Below, piece after piece: positions 33,435-45,099 of a stretch of DNA of 64,000 nucleotides. Origin of the DNA: Atopsyche davidsoni (Eukaryota > Arthropoda > Insecta > Trichoptera > Hydrobiosidae); the NCBI GenBank assembly GCA_022113835.1, contig JAILWY010000003.1, forward strand, positions 14,031,055-14,095,054, written 5' to 3'. Under the pieces are notes generated by a model. It was given only the letters and a program-made list of their open reading frames with translations, ran no database searches and was not told the DNA's origin. Numbering within the stretch: position 1 is the stretch's first letter; each line of letters opens with the position of its first letter. A program made the position numbers and the translations under genes.

Positions 33435-35255
33435 ATGGCGTCAAATAGTAAAAACCTTGGACCAAATAAGAGAAGATTCACCGAAGAACACAGAAGTTTT
33501 CAAGACAGATGGAGTATAAACTATTTTTTCGTGGAATTTAAATCAAAGCCAATATGCTTGATATGCAATAGTTCTGTTTCTGCATTAAAAGAGTATAGTA
33601 TTAAACGTCATTACGAGGCTAAGCATGCAAATAGGTTTGATAAGTACGAAGGGCAATTTCGACAAGACCAAGTTAATTTATTAAAAAGAAAACTTTTTGC
33701 ACAACATCAGACATTTACTAATATGACTGAAAACTCAAAATGCTATGTAAAAGCTAGTTATGCAATAGCCACGATACTTGCAAAAAAATCGAAGCCATAT
33801 TCAGATGGTGAAATTGTTAAGGAATGTTTGGAGAGTGCCGTTGAATTTATGTGCCCAGAAAAGAAAACAGACTTCTCAAAAATAAGCCTGTCTCGTCAAA
33901 CTATTACTAGGCGTGTGGACGACATTGGAAAATATATTGAAGACAATTTGAAAAATCGAGCATCCAAATTCATATTTTATTCTCTAGCATTGGATGAAAG
34001 CACAGATCTAACAGATACCGCCCAAGTAGCAATATTTATTAGAGGTGTTGATGTCCATTTTAACAAAACAGAAGAATTAGCGGCACTGTATCCACTTAAA
34101 GACACCACTTGCTCACAAGATTTCTTAGGAGCTGTTACATCGACATTGAATCGTTTATCTTTACAACTCGACAACTTATCGGGCTTAGCAACAGATGGTG
34201 CTCCAGCAATGGTTGGTAAACACAATGGCTTAGTAAAATTGATTGAAGACGAGGCCAGGAAAGTTGGTAATACTTTGATGCTAAATTTTCATTGCATTAT
34301 TCATCAGGAAAATTTATGTTCCAAGTCCCTTAAAATGGATCATGTCATGAATGTGGTCATCAAAACAGTAAACCTTATTAAGTCGAAGGGGTTGAATCAC
34401 CGTCAGTTCCAAGAGTTTCTTAAGTCTTTGGATTCAGACTATAATGACGTTACATTTTATGCAGAAGTAAGGTGGCAGACCCGTGCCAAAATGTTGAAAA
34501 GAGTTTTTGCTTTGAAGCAAGAAATACAATCATTCTTCGCAACCAAGTCAAAACGTATCCCGGAATTTGAAGACAAGGAGTGGGTTAGAGACTTTGCATT
34601 TCTGGTCGATATAGTTAGCCATCTAGATATTGTTAATACTCGTCTACAAGGGAAATATCAACTAATCAATAACATGTATGATCATATTTGCGCATTCCAA
34701 ATGAAACTTGGGGTTTGGGAACAACAGTTAAGGGCAAAAATCTACACTCATTTTCCTACATTATTATTGGAGCCAGACGTCACACAAATAGCGACGGATA
34801 AGTACGCTTCGTTGATATCAAACTTGAAGCTGGAATTTGAAAACCGATTTCAAGATTTTAAAAAGCATCGCATGCTTTTTGCTGCATTTGCAACGCCATT
34901 CTCCGTAGATGTGAATTCATTGCCAGGATTTTTACAAATGGAACATTGTGAAATGTATTGTGATACACAGTTAAAGGAGAAATTCAATCAAGTTGGTTTG
35001 GAAGAGTTTTACAAAACATATTTGGATAAGGAGAAATATCCTGTAATATATAAACATGCTCTTTTGATGATTTCGCTGTTTGGAAACACTTACACGTGTG
35101 AACAGCTTTTCACTAGAATGAAGTACATCAAATCTCATACAAGATCACGCATCACTGATGACCATTTGGAAAACTGTTTGCGTGTAGCGACAACATCAAT
35201 CGATATTAACATTGATGCACTTGCTCTTGACAAACAAAATCAGACGTCTCATTAA
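33435..35255 (+). CDS. hAT transposase (BED-like zinc finger, GTF2IRD2/ZBED5-like group)
   Basis: 606 codons, intact. The N-terminus has a BED-like finger (CLICNSSVSALKEYS, then RHYEAKH, about residues 45-70). The middle has LDESTDLTDTAQVAIFIRG and LATDGAPAMVG around the first catalytic Asp region, then NFHCIIHQENLC. The C-terminus has a dimerisation-type end with MISLFGNTYTCEQLFTRMK, the hAT C-terminal signature in modified form. ATG 33435 is the first in frame, followed by MASNSKNLGP. Length and order fit hAT transposases related to GTF2IRD2/FAM200/ZBED5 proteins, which cut and paste with 8-bp duplications. With intact TIRs and duplication this copy may be recent. Which group within hAT is inferred. 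Confidence 0.88.
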   Translation: MASNSKNLGPNKRRFTEEHRSFQDRWSINYFFVEFKSKPICLICNSSVSALKEYSIKRHYEAKHANRFDKYEGQFRQDQVNLLKRKLFAQHQTFTNMTENSKCYVKASYAIATILAKKSKPYSDGEIVKECLESAVEFMCPEKKTDFSKISLSRQTITRRVDDIGKYIEDNLKNRASKFIFYSLALDESTDLTDTAQVAIFIRGVDVHFNKTEELAALYPLKDTTCSQDFLGAVTSTLNRLSLQLDNLSGLATDGAPAMVGKHNGLVKLIEDEARKVGNTLMLNFHCIIHQENLCSKSLKMDHVMNVVIKTVNLIKSKGLNHRQFQEFLKSLDSDYNDVTFYAEVRWQTRAKMLKRVFALKQEIQSFFATKSKRIPEFEDKEWVRDFAFLVDIVSHLDIVNTRLQGKYQLINNMYDHICAFQMKLGVWEQQLRAKIYTHFPTLLLEPDVTQIATDKYASLISNLKLEFENRFQDFKKHRMLFAAFATPFSVDVNSLPGFLQMEHCEMYCDTQLKEKFNQVGLEEFYKTYLDKEKYPVIYKHALLMISLFGNTYTCEQLFTRMKYIKSHTRSRITDDHLENCLRVATTSIDINIDALALDKQNQTSH

Positions 35256-35339
35256 AATGTAATATATTTTGTTTATTTTTATATACAAATAAAATTGTAT
35301 CTTCTATAAAAACACTATATTTCTTGCTTGCTTTTTATA

Positions 35340-35610
35340 TTAACACGTTGACTGCCGCTACGAATTATCTCATCCTTGTTTACTTGCCATTTTTGTGCAG
35401 CTACGATTAAACTCGGAATATATCAGTGCTAATATCGATAGATGGCTTCTGGGAAATGAAAAAAAAATCAATGCTGGCTTGTATGAACAGAAAATTTTGC
35501 TTTTTGATGATAACCATGCACTAAAATGAGAGTTTTTAATAATATAATGCCAATCAAATTGTCATTTTCAGCCAGATTTCTGAAAATTACAATGACAGTC
35601 AACGTGTTAA
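35340..35610. mobile_element. TTAA-flanked MITE nested in the hAT 3' region
   Basis: About 270 bp bounded by TTAACACGTTGACTG at 35340 and its complement CAGTCAACGTGTTAA at 35610, 11 bp of TIR plus TTAA, as for piggyBac-type MITEs. It sits downstream of the transposase stop and does not touch the coding region. Confidence 0.75.
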
Positions 35611-35699
35611 ATGAAATTTTGTCGTCCGGCCCAGTAGGCAATCCCATTTCCTCAATTTGGCCCGGTAGCTGAAAAAGGTTGGCCACCTATGCTCTAAAA

Positions 35700-36320
35700 G
35701 CTTCTGCTTCTGTGAACGTTATCATTAGCACATATATTGTGCATATATTTAACATGCATAAATTTATACTGAAATAATTATTATATTTCAGATTAATCAT
35801 TTGATATGGACACCTATCTCCAGATTTAACGGTACTTTATTTTCACGATTTCTCTTTAACAATATAGAATTTAAAAGAAAAAAAAAAGTAGTCTTTATTT
35901 ATAAAATTGTTGAAACATACGTGAGTTGCCAGTAAAAAAATGTAAACGGATTTTTTTTTTAATACGTGAAGTCAGATACGGAGTTTAAAAAAGTTTTATT
36001 TTAAATATGTTTAATAGTTTTAAATCAATAAGATATATGTTTAAGTACTAGGTTTATATTGTCTTTGGATTCGTAAGTGTACAGTTTCCGGTAAAATCAA
36101 GATTTATTTGACATTTAGGGTTACGGGTAACTTATTCTTATTAAAGAAAGAAGTTCAAAAATCAACCCTCATTATTACTGTAGGTGATTTGAGTTGTGAG
36201 TTCAACGAGTAGATTAGGATTATCAAATGTACCAATTTGTAGATACATATGATAAATTATTGTATTTCTCCATGTTCGTCGCGAGTGTACTTTGTCGGTT
36301 TTAACACATTGTATGCGGGA
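35700..36320. other. AT-rich DNA between hAT and provirus, nothing recognised
   Basis: No ORF with motifs and no repeat recognised. Confidence 0.5.
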
Positions 36321-36621
36321 ATTAAATATCGTTTCCGGAATAACTCCAAAAAAAAAATGGTTTTTATTTAAGAATAGTTTCAATACAAGTTCTTTACAAC
36401 ACAAAAGTCTAGCTAACATTGAATCTTATACTAAATATGCGGTCCTTATACAATAGGGTTTGCAGCCTGGGGGCTCCTGTGGTTATCGTCACTCAGATCG
36501 TTTCCGCCTGGGGGTCGCAGCTGGGTTTTTTTTTATGTTGTGACCCTATCGTCTAATGTTGACGTCTTATGCCGATTGATGCGGAATGTGTTTTAGCTCC
36601 GAAGGCAATATGAACTCGTAT
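36321..36621 (-). repeat. errantivirus-like LTR 1 (3' LTR of provirus 1)
   Basis: About 300 bp, homologous to 41909-42206 and 46339-46665. On the minus strand it starts ATACGAGTTCATATTG just after a purine tract GAGGAGGGAGGAG (polypurine tract) and ends CGGAAACGATATTTAAT. Confidence 0.85.
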
Positions 36622-38664
36622 CTCCTCCCTCCTCAAGTTTTGAATTTATGGGCTTCACGAGTACTAAATTCAAATCGGTGTCGGCGGTTGCTTCTTTCTT
36701 CTTAATCCGAAAGGCGTAGTACATAGCTGCTATTACTAGAATTATTAAAATGATTAAATATGTCGGTATTGTCCAGACTGCCGGGTGGACATCCTTTGTT
36801 TCTTCTATGTTCTTGACGTTCTCTTTCAATATTTCGTAATCTTTCTTTATCTTGTTACTTATTCTTAGTTTATTTAAAACTATAAGTTGTTCTTCAGCAT
36901 TTTTGTTCAAAACGAAGAACTCTTCTTGTTGCGGTAGTATGATTGGTTTTCCTTTTATGTCGTCTTGGTGATTGGAGTATGTCGTGTTTTGTAGTTTAAA
37001 TCTACATTCTTTTGGAAGTTGCAAGACATATGCTCCGCTGATAAATTTGGTTTCAGTACATTGCAGTTGAATTGTTGCAAAGTAGGTTATTAATATATAA
37101 TTTGCACTGTCAATGGCTTGCACGATTGAATCTTTAATTCGAATTGGCGTCGTCTTACAATTTATTGGGTTTTTCATTTCGAATATTAGCTCTAGGCATG
37201 TATTGTCATCTTGAGTTATAAATAGTCTTTGTTTAGGAGGTCACATTCATTTTCTGTGTATCTATAGTATTCACTCTCGCGGATAAAGAAGTTAGTATTT
37301 GGTAAGATGGTTTCATTATTTTTATTAGGAATAGGGTACAAATGGTAGTAATTAAATTCTCTATCGGTTATGATGGGAAATTTTATAAGGAAAATTATTC
37401 GATCGTTCGACAGGTAACTGTCTACTTTTAATACATTATAATATTCTTTTGGTTCAACAAGATACGGTGAAATTTCGCTTTTTTCAATTAACGCTATCAT
37501 CTTTTTAACATATTCAACACAAATTAACGATGGATGAGGAATTCTAAGTTTTGAAAACAAAATAGCATTTTCAATATCTGATATTATATCGTGCATATTG
37601 CAAATGGTATTGTAAAGATTGTCCATTGCGCTTCTTATTTCAATATAATTCTGTAATTTAAAAATGTCCTTAGTTAGAACTGTCATTTCCATTATTTTAG
37701 TTTAGATTTTATTTTCATTATGTTTGATTGAATTGAGGGTTTTCTTAAAATATTCTATCATTTTTAGGTGAAGAGATACGCTTGATTTAGTGTTTCTTAT
37801 AATTTTATTTTGATTTTCCTGAAGGGATTGTATTAAGGAATTAAAATGCTCTGCATCACTGCCATCCAAGTTCCCTGTTATGCTCTTAATTATATTTCCG
37901 AGACCGTTAATCAGACCTCTCTTGGATCTCATATCCTTAACGTATACATTAATTTTATTAATTGTTTTAGTCAACTTGTACTCAATCGTTTCGAAAAGAG
38001 TCTTGAGTTCATTCTTTATGATCGCATGCAAGTTATTACTAGTGTCAAACTGTCATCGGGCTTCTTGTGATCCCTGGATGAAAGATGCCGTGTGCTTTTT
38101 TCTTTGGTGTAGATCGTAACGGGTCGAGTCTCGGCCAAATGACTGCCGTTCAAATACTGGGGCTTGGCGATGCTTCTAAAACATGCGAGAGTCCCTTTCA
38201 TCGACCCTCCTTTGTTTTCTAATGTTCTTTTTAGTATTCGTTGTTTGAACTTCTGTTTAAACGTAACACTAAACAAATTGTACATATATATGGCTGTTAA
38301 CACAGAGATGGCGTTTACATGCGTAAACAACTAGCTATGATTTTTAATCGTTCAAATTGGTCTTTAATAACGTAAAGTTGAGTCCTGATGGGTTTTAATA
38401 TATGTATTGGATAAATATATGGTTAGCTCTTTGTACTCTAGCTATCCCTAGTTTAAAAAGTAATATTCCGGGGTTGTTATCTTCTATTTTGCTTAGTTTA
38501 ATTTGTCCTTTGCCGATCGTCATCAGCATGATCACGACGGCTGCCGCCCAGATCATTCTGAAATCAATATTTCTTTTTAGGACGTTTAACTTCGTTCTTA
38601 TGCCTCGTAAGGCCTTCGCTAAATACTTTATTGCTAGTTTGATTACTAAATCTAGATTTTTCAA
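36593..38664 (-). pseudogene. envelope-like gene of provirus 1, broken
   Basis: Errantivirus-type Env in pieces on the minus strand: an N-terminal hydrophobic segment (near 38560-38500), then blocks 38031-37702, 37692-37216 and 37177-36593 separated by stops or frameshifts. The second block holds a basic RSKRG cleavage-type site followed by a glycine-rich segment. The last has a C-terminal membrane span (about 36775-36710) and a short basic tail. This layout fits insect errantiviral glycoproteins related to baculovirus F proteins. The gene is not functional as it stands. Confidence 0.8.
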
Positions 38665-39412
38665 ACTTCTTAGCTAATTTATTTCTAATTTCCCCACTAT
38701 TCTTAATGTATATAGGTTCTTCTAAATCTATTGTATCTAAAGTTTCTCTATTTAAATTCGCCTTATTAATCATATTTTCTTTTTTATTGGTTAATTTTTC
38801 GTTAATTGTTTGGTACATCAATCGGGTAGCTTCCTTGTGTCTTTCTACGTAATTTTGAGTTACTAACTGTTCGGTGTCAATGTCGAAATAATCCGATTTA
38901 GTAATGTGTCCTAATGTTATTTCTAATGGTGTTGTTTTGTGACTAGAATGTATGGTACGGTTGTATGCCAAAATTGCTTTGGTCGTTTTTTGTTTTATGT
39001 TTGAAGTGTTTGCATTTAATATCCTAAGGTGTTCGATAAGTGTTGAACGTAATCTTTCTATTGTACCTTGTGATTCATGATGAATCGGTGAGCCGTAATG
39101 AATTTTGATTTTATGTAATCTCAAGAATTCTTTTAGAGCGAGGTTATCGAACTCTCTGCCTGAGTCGCACTCTATTGCTTTAAGGTAAGCCATGATGTGA
39201 AAAGTATACATTTAATGATTCTATAACATTGATCATGTTAACTGATTCAATGGGATAAGCTAGTGCATATTTTGAAATTTATCTATTAATGTTAAGAATC
39301 TCTGGGATTTACACGTAAACGTATCCATTACGATTACTTCGAACGGTTTACTAGGTGTGGGAGTTATATTAAGTTTAATATTCAGAGGGTTTCTGTTATA
39401 TTTGTTCACATT
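38564..39412 (-). pseudogene. integrase region of provirus 1
   Basis: 38564-39211 is open and carries the second and third catalytic regions of a retroviral-type integrase (DSGREF, then SPIHHESQGTIERL), followed by a basic tail. The zinc-binding part (HVEKMNRGGINETLEHSKR, ending NNCDE) lies at the end of the preceding ORF (39413-39540). Between 39212 and 39412 there are stops, so the core is interrupted near its first Asp. Downstream it overlaps the env start region. Confidence 0.8.
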
Positions 39413-40396
39413 TCATTCGTCGCAATTATTAATAAAATTAGAAATTAACTCCTTCATTTTAGGCCAATAGTACTTTCTTTTTGAATGTTCTAATGTTTCG
39501 TTGATGCCTCCACGATTCATTTTTTCTACATGGTAAGTTTTTAAGATAATTTCACGTTGATCTGTATCGACAACGTCCTCGAGTATTGTGTTACACTTAA
39601 CTAATATGTATCCGTTGTTTTTGAAGTGTTTTTGCAAGGTTGGGGTTAAGTAATTGTCGTTAAACTGTATTCCGTAAGTTATCTTAGGTTTTATGAATTC
39701 TCTAAAAACTTTTATAATTGCCTTTTCTTCTTTAGGTATGTTCAAAATAATTCTCGAAACATCCGGGAATGGCTTTATTGTTTTGATTATTTTGTTGTTT
39801 GAAAATTTGAATATTATTTGATTTTTAAACGTATTTATGGATTTTTCTGACGATGGTATTTCGAATATCGGGTCCTCTACACTTGTATGTACCGTATCGT
39901 TTGTTTGACTATCAAAGTCTTCTAATATCGGATCGTCACCCACCTGGGGTAACATTGAGATATCATCTGTATAGTCTTCTATTAAATCGTACAATTCATT
40001 AGCGTTTATTTCTATCCGTGACAATGCGTCAGCGTTACCGTTTATATTTGTCGGTACGCCCGCAATGACCGATCCGTTAGCTGGAATCGTAATTGTTTTT
40101 AATGATTTTAAAGGGATGGTATACCATTTCATTGGTATGTATGCATTTGGAGCGGTTACTATGTGTTTTTCAAAATCGAACTGCATTTTTAATAATTTCA
40201 TGGTTTCCATCCCAATTAATCCGTCTAGTGTGAGGTGGAATGTATATGAGTAAAATTTTAATTTAGCGGGTGTTTTAAATTCTTTGAATGACCCTATTTG
40301 AATGCTATTTTCATGACAGCTTTCTCCTGCTACGGTTCTTACGTTAAAATTCCCAGGTTTAATGAAGTCTTTAAAATATTTGTTAATTATGCTCAA
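39413..40396 (-). pseudogene. protease-to-integrase ORF of provirus 1 lacking reverse transcriptase
   Basis: The open frame begins in the protease/linker (SIINKYFKDFIKPGNFNVRT) and jumps at about 40035-40045 from the linker to [10 protein letters not shown], the end of RNase H. The complete RT and RNase H (about 1.6 kb in provirus 2) are deleted in frame. A short GTTT-type identity at the junction suggests a microhomology deletion. Confidence 0.85.
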
Positions 40397-40655
40397 GTCA
40401 AGGAATGATTTACTAGATCCCGTGTCTATAAGTAAGTTTATCGGAGGTTCATTAATTGTAATATATGGTAACTATCGAAATTGATCATGATTGTTCACTT
40501 CGATCAAGTTGCTTTCTTTCGTTGAGGCATGAATTGAAAATTTTCTTCTGCCGAACTATTTTCGTTTGTCTCCGCGTTAAATAGTTCTTCAGCGATAAAA
40601 TTAGGTTTGCTTGTTTAGAAATTACTGGGTCCTGTATTAAAATTTTGGACTGGTT

Positions 40656-41589
40656 TTAAGTAGTTACTTTTGTGTGATTGTACGCCTGACATGGTGGTCG
40701 GTGTCTGTACATTCTTTTGTTCAAATTGTCTGTTGTTACGATAGTTTTGATAGTAGTTAGGACGATTGAAATTTTGTCCATAAGTATTATTAAAATTTGG
40801 TCTATTAAAGTTATTAAAACTAGGTTTATTAAAATTATTATTATTTCTATTGAAATTATTGTTCGGGAAGTTTCCGTTTCGATTGTTAGGAAGTCGGTTA
40901 TTCCTGATGTAATTATTATTCTGGTTCGCATTGAAGTTTCTATTTAAGTTGCCATGCTAATTTCTACCTTGATTTGAGTAGTTGTTCTTATTGATACCGT
41001 CACTTCTTGGACTGGTCCTATTTATGTTTAGATTGCTACATTTAGCAATAATTTCTTCTTTATCTATTATTTCTAACGCTTCGTTGATTGTCTGAGGGTT
41101 TCTAGCCCTGACAATCCTCCCGTATTGCCTTAGATTGCTAACGAAACAATCGAGTGCAATGCTATGACAGTTACTTATTGATAACCCTTGGCTCTCTTCG
41201 CTCACATGAATTTGTACGAAATTCACGTATGCGACGACGTTCGAAGTGATACGCTTTGCGAATTCTCGGGCGGTTTCCCCGTGATTTTGGAACATTGCAT
41301 TTGATTCCTTAATGAGAATCGTATGATTCCGTCTATCAGCATAGTTTGCTACGAGTAAGGCCCTTATTTCAGGCCACATTTTAACGTTGTGAGAAATGAC
41401 TAAATCGTACGCATCCCCTTCTAGTTTTTGTACAATACCCCGAATAACAATTCGTTTTTGTACTTCGTTTAAGCTTTGGTACTCATCCAACTTGTCTTCG
41501 CAAGCGGACAGAAAATCATTTAAGCATTTAGAGTTTCCATCAAATGATGTGATGCTGCTCAACTCGATTTTAATATTTGAATATGCCAT
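40656..41589 (-). pseudogene. gag of provirus 1
   Basis: The ORF from ATG 41589 (MAYSNIKIELSSITSF) runs 210 codons to 40957. It is a Ty3/gypsy-type Gag without zinc knuckles, rich in Asn at its end. A further Asn/Ile-rich segment follows in another frame to 40656. Gag forms the particle. The stop or frameshift at about 40955 probably removes the C-terminal nucleocapsid-like tail. Confidence 0.75.
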
Positions 41590-41908
41590 TGTTACTACGT
41601 TCGTTGAGAAAATTTCACTTTTTATGCTTAGTTACTAGCAAAACCAATCAAACTTTCAAAGAACCTGGGAGAAATGGTAAAGGAATGTTATAAGGACAAG
41701 AGTGTACTTACAGTTTCACTTTTCCTTGGAGATATTAGTGCCTTCTCCTTTTCATTTTTGAAATGGAGGGCTCATTCCGGCTTCCGGATATTCTTTTTGC
41801 CAATTAATCGTTTAGACGAACGTCAAAGTTGGATTCAGCAGGAAATTCTTGCTTTTGCTCGATGCACAGATTTTAACTTTAACATTGGCAATCCTACCGA
41901 CTGCGCCA
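41590..41908 (-). promoter_or_regulatory. 5' leader and primer-binding site of provirus 1
   Basis: Directly after the shared LTR the minus strand reads TGGCGCAGTCGGTAGGATTG (from 41908), a tRNA-Ser-type primer-binding site as in the 17.6/297/gypsy group. About 300 bases of leader precede the gag start at 41589. Confidence 0.8.
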
Positions 41909-42206
41909 ATTAAATATCGTTTCCGGAATAACTCCAAAAAAAATGGTTTTTATTTAAGAATAAAATTACTACAAGTTCTTTACAACTCAAAGGTCTAGCT
42001 AACATTAAATCTATACTGCATATGTGATTCTTATATAGTAGGGTGTACATCTTGGGGGTTCGCTGCGGTTATCGTCACTCAGCATTGGCTGCATTGTTTC
42101 GGCTGCAGGGTCATGTTATGTTGTAATCTTATCGTCTGATGTTGACGTCTTTATGTTGATTGATGTGGAATGTGTCTTAGGTCCGAAGGCGATACGAACT
42201 CGTTTC
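41909..42206 (-). repeat. shared middle LTR (3' of provirus 2, 5' of provirus 1)
   Basis: About 298 bp. On its env side it is preceded by the purine tract of provirus 2; on its other side it is followed by the primer-binding site of provirus 1. It therefore serves both proviruses, as in LTR-LTR recombination tandems. Confidence 0.85.
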
Positions 42207-43475
42207 TCCTCCCTCCTCAAGTTTTGAATTTATGGGCTCCATGAGTACTAAATTCAAATCGGTATTGGCGGTTGCTTCTTTCTTCTTAGTCTGAATGGCG
42301 TAGTACATAGCTGTTATCACTAGAATTACAAGAATGATTAAGTACATCGGTATTGTCCAGACTGCTGGGCGGATATCCTTTGTTTCTTCCATATTTTTAA
42401 CGTTCTCTCTTAGTATTTCATAATCCTTCTTTATTTTGTTACTTATCCTTAATTTGTTTAAAATTATAGGTTGTTCTTTCGTATTTTTGTTAAAAATGAA
42501 AAATTCTTCTGGTTGTGGTAACATGATTGGTTTTCCATTTATGTTGTCCTGGTGATTGAAGTATGTCATATTTTGTAGCTTAAATCTACATTCTTTTGGT
42601 AGTTGCAAGACATATGTTCCACTGATAAATTTAGTTTCGGCATCAGTACATTGTAGTTGGATTGTTGCAACATTAGTTACTATTATATAATTTGCACTGT
42701 TAATGGTTTGCACGATTGAATTTTTAATTCGAATCGGTGTCGTCTTACAATTCGTTGCATTCTTCATATCGAATATTTGCTCTAGGCATGTATTGTCATC
42801 CTGAGTTAGGGAATCTTCCTGACATAAATAGTCTTTGTTTAGGAAGTCACATTCATTTTTTGTGTATCTATAGTATTCACTCTCGTGGATAAGGAAGTTA
42901 GTATTTGGTAAGATGGTTTCATTATTTTTATTAGGAATGGGGTATAAACGGTAATAATTAAATTCTCTATTAGTTATGATGGGAAATTTTATAAGGAAAA
43001 TTATTCGATTGTTTGACTGGTAACTGTCTACTTTTAATACATTATAGTATTCTTTTGGTTCAATAAGGTATGGTGAAATTTCGCTTTTCTCGATTAACGT
43101 TATCATCTTTTTAATATATTCAATACTAATTAATGATGGATGTGGGATTCTAAGTCTTGAAAACAAAATAGCGTTTTCAATATCTGATATTACATCGTAC
43201 ATATTGCAAATGGTATGGTAAAGATTGTCCATTGCGCTTCTTATTTCAATAAGATTTTGTAAATTAAAAATATCCTTAGTTAGGAATGTCATTTCCATTA
43301 TTTTAGTTTCGATCATATTTTCATTATGTTTGATTGAATTGAGGGTTTTGTTAAAATCTTCTATCATATTTAGATGAAGTGATACGCTTGATTTAGTGTT
43401 TCTTATAATTTTATTTTGATTTTCCTGAAGGGATTGTATTAAAGAATTAAAATGTTCTGCGTCACAGGCATCCAA
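42177..43475 (-). pseudogene. envelope-like gene of provirus 2, 5' truncated
   Basis: 432 open codons, homologous block by block to the three env pieces of provirus 1 but without their stops. The first part, with the signal segment and cleavage site, is missing because a deletion joins it to integrase sequence near 43480-43540. The C-terminal membrane span is at about 42360-42290. Confidence 0.82.
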
Positions 43476-43479
43476 ATTC

Positions 43480-43561
43480 CCTGTTATGCTCTTAATTATA
43501 TTTCCTTTTTCTTTTATTAGTTAATTTTTCGTTAATTGAAAATTTGAATATTATTTGACTT
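43480..43561 (-). other. double-deletion scar in provirus 2
   Basis: A few dozen bases of integrase sequence (TTTTATTAGTTAATTTTTCG) lie between env and mid-pol sequence (GAAAATTTGAATATTATTTG). By comparison with provirus 1, about 0.9 kb (env start plus integrase end) and about 1 kb (integrase core) are lost on its two sides. Confidence 0.75.
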
Positions 43562-45085
43562 TTAAACGTATTTATAGGTTTTTCTGCCGATGGTATTTCG
43601 AATATCGGGTCCTCTACACTTGTATGTACCGTATCGTTCGTTTTGACTATCAAAGTCTTCTATTAAATTGTATAATTCATTAGTGTTTATTTCTATCCGT
43701 GACAATGCGTCGGCGTTACTGTTTAAAGTTCCCTTTTTGTACTGTATGGTATACTCGTATTCTTCTAATTTCAGTCTCCATCGAACTAGTCTAGAATTTG
43801 GTTCTTTTAACGACATCAACCATTGTAAAGGTTTGTGGTCGGTGATTATCGTGAACTTCCTTCCATAAAGGTAGGGTCTAAACGTTTTTGTGCCAAACAC
43901 AGTTGCTAGGCATTCTTTTTCTATTGTTGAGTAATTGGTTTCACTTTGGTTTAATGTTCGCGATGCGTACGCGATTGGTTTATCACTACCTATGGGTTCT
44001 TGTGATAGTACAGCTCCAATTGCATAATTCGATGCATCGGTCGTTAACAGAAAGGGTTTAGTGAAATCTGGGTACTGTAATAGTGGCTGATTGCATAGTA
44101 GCTGTTTACAGTTCTCGAAACATTTGACATATTCCGGCGTTAAGGATATGACTGCACCCTCTTTTAGACATGACGTCAGTGGCTTGGTTAGTTTCGCAAA
44201 GTCTTTGATAAACTTTCTGTAGTATCCTAATAATCCTAGGAATCCTTTTATCTGCTTTGTAGTTTTTGGTATCGGATACCTTTGTATCACGTCTATTTTA
44301 TCGGGGTTAGGTTTGATCCCGTTTGTAGTGACGACGTGCCCTAAGTAAGCTATCTCTTTCTTTAAAAATTCCGATTTATCTAATTGAATTTTGAAGTTAG
44401 TTTCCCTGAGTCTCCGGAATACCTTCTGTAGGTTTATTACGTGTTCTTGCAGCGACGTGGAAAAAATAATTATGTCATCTAAGTAGACAAGGCATACTTT
44501 ATTTAATAGTCCTTTCAAAACGTTATCCATTACGCGTTGGAAACTGCTTGGTGCATTTTTTAATCCGAATGGCAGACGAGTGAACTCGTAGTGTCCATTC
44601 TCTACGTTAAACGCTGTCTTACACATATCATTAGGGTGTAACTCAATTTGGTGGAAACCTGCTTTTAAATCGATCGTTGAAAAATATTGGGATTTCCCTA
44701 ATTTGTCTAAAACGTCCGTGATATTTGGAATAGGATAACAATCATCTATTGTTTTTTCATTCAACTTTCTGTAATCTATGACCAAACGCCATTTAATTTT
44801 GTTTGAGGCATCCGATTTCTTTGGGACTATCCAAATGGGAGAACTCCATGGACTTTCTGAAGGTCATATTATTTTTTGGTCTAACATCTCCTGAATTTGC
44901 CGTTCTACTTCCTCTTTATGTATGAATGGGTATCTGTATGTTTTACCATGAACGGGTAATTTGTCTGTAGTCTTTATCTGATGCTTAACTTGATTTGTGA
45001 AGGATAGGTCAGTTGACTCCATATAAAAAATGTCTGAATACTTATTACACAATCTCTGTATATGTGTTTTTTCTTCCAAATTCAT
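43562..45085 (-). pseudogene. reverse transcriptase / RNase H of provirus 2
   Basis: The ORF 44785-43562 holds the gypsy-type RT with [25 protein letters not shown] (catalytic YLDD) and [13 protein letters not shown]. RNase H follows with [24 protein letters not shown] and TDHKPLQWL. It ends shortly after [10 protein letters not shown]. The N-terminal part (45085-44864) is open in the same frame up to a TGA near 44863, a single nonsense change within a conserved segment (TGA where CGA is expected, a CpG-type change). The enzyme would copy the element's RNA into DNA; this copy is inactive. Confidence 0.88.
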
Positions 45086-45099
45086 ATGGTCTGTGCGAA

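Larger units (their letters stand above)
33028..35691 (+). mobile_element. hAT transposon, apparently complete
   Basis: 2664 bp with 15-bp perfect terminal inverted repeats (CATAGGTGGCCAACC at 33028, complement ending 35691) and a perfect 8-bp target duplication CTCTAAAA (33020-33027 and 35692-35699). It contains one uninterrupted transposase. A 26-bp perfect palindrome (33048-33073) lies just inside the left TIR. Confidence 0.95.
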
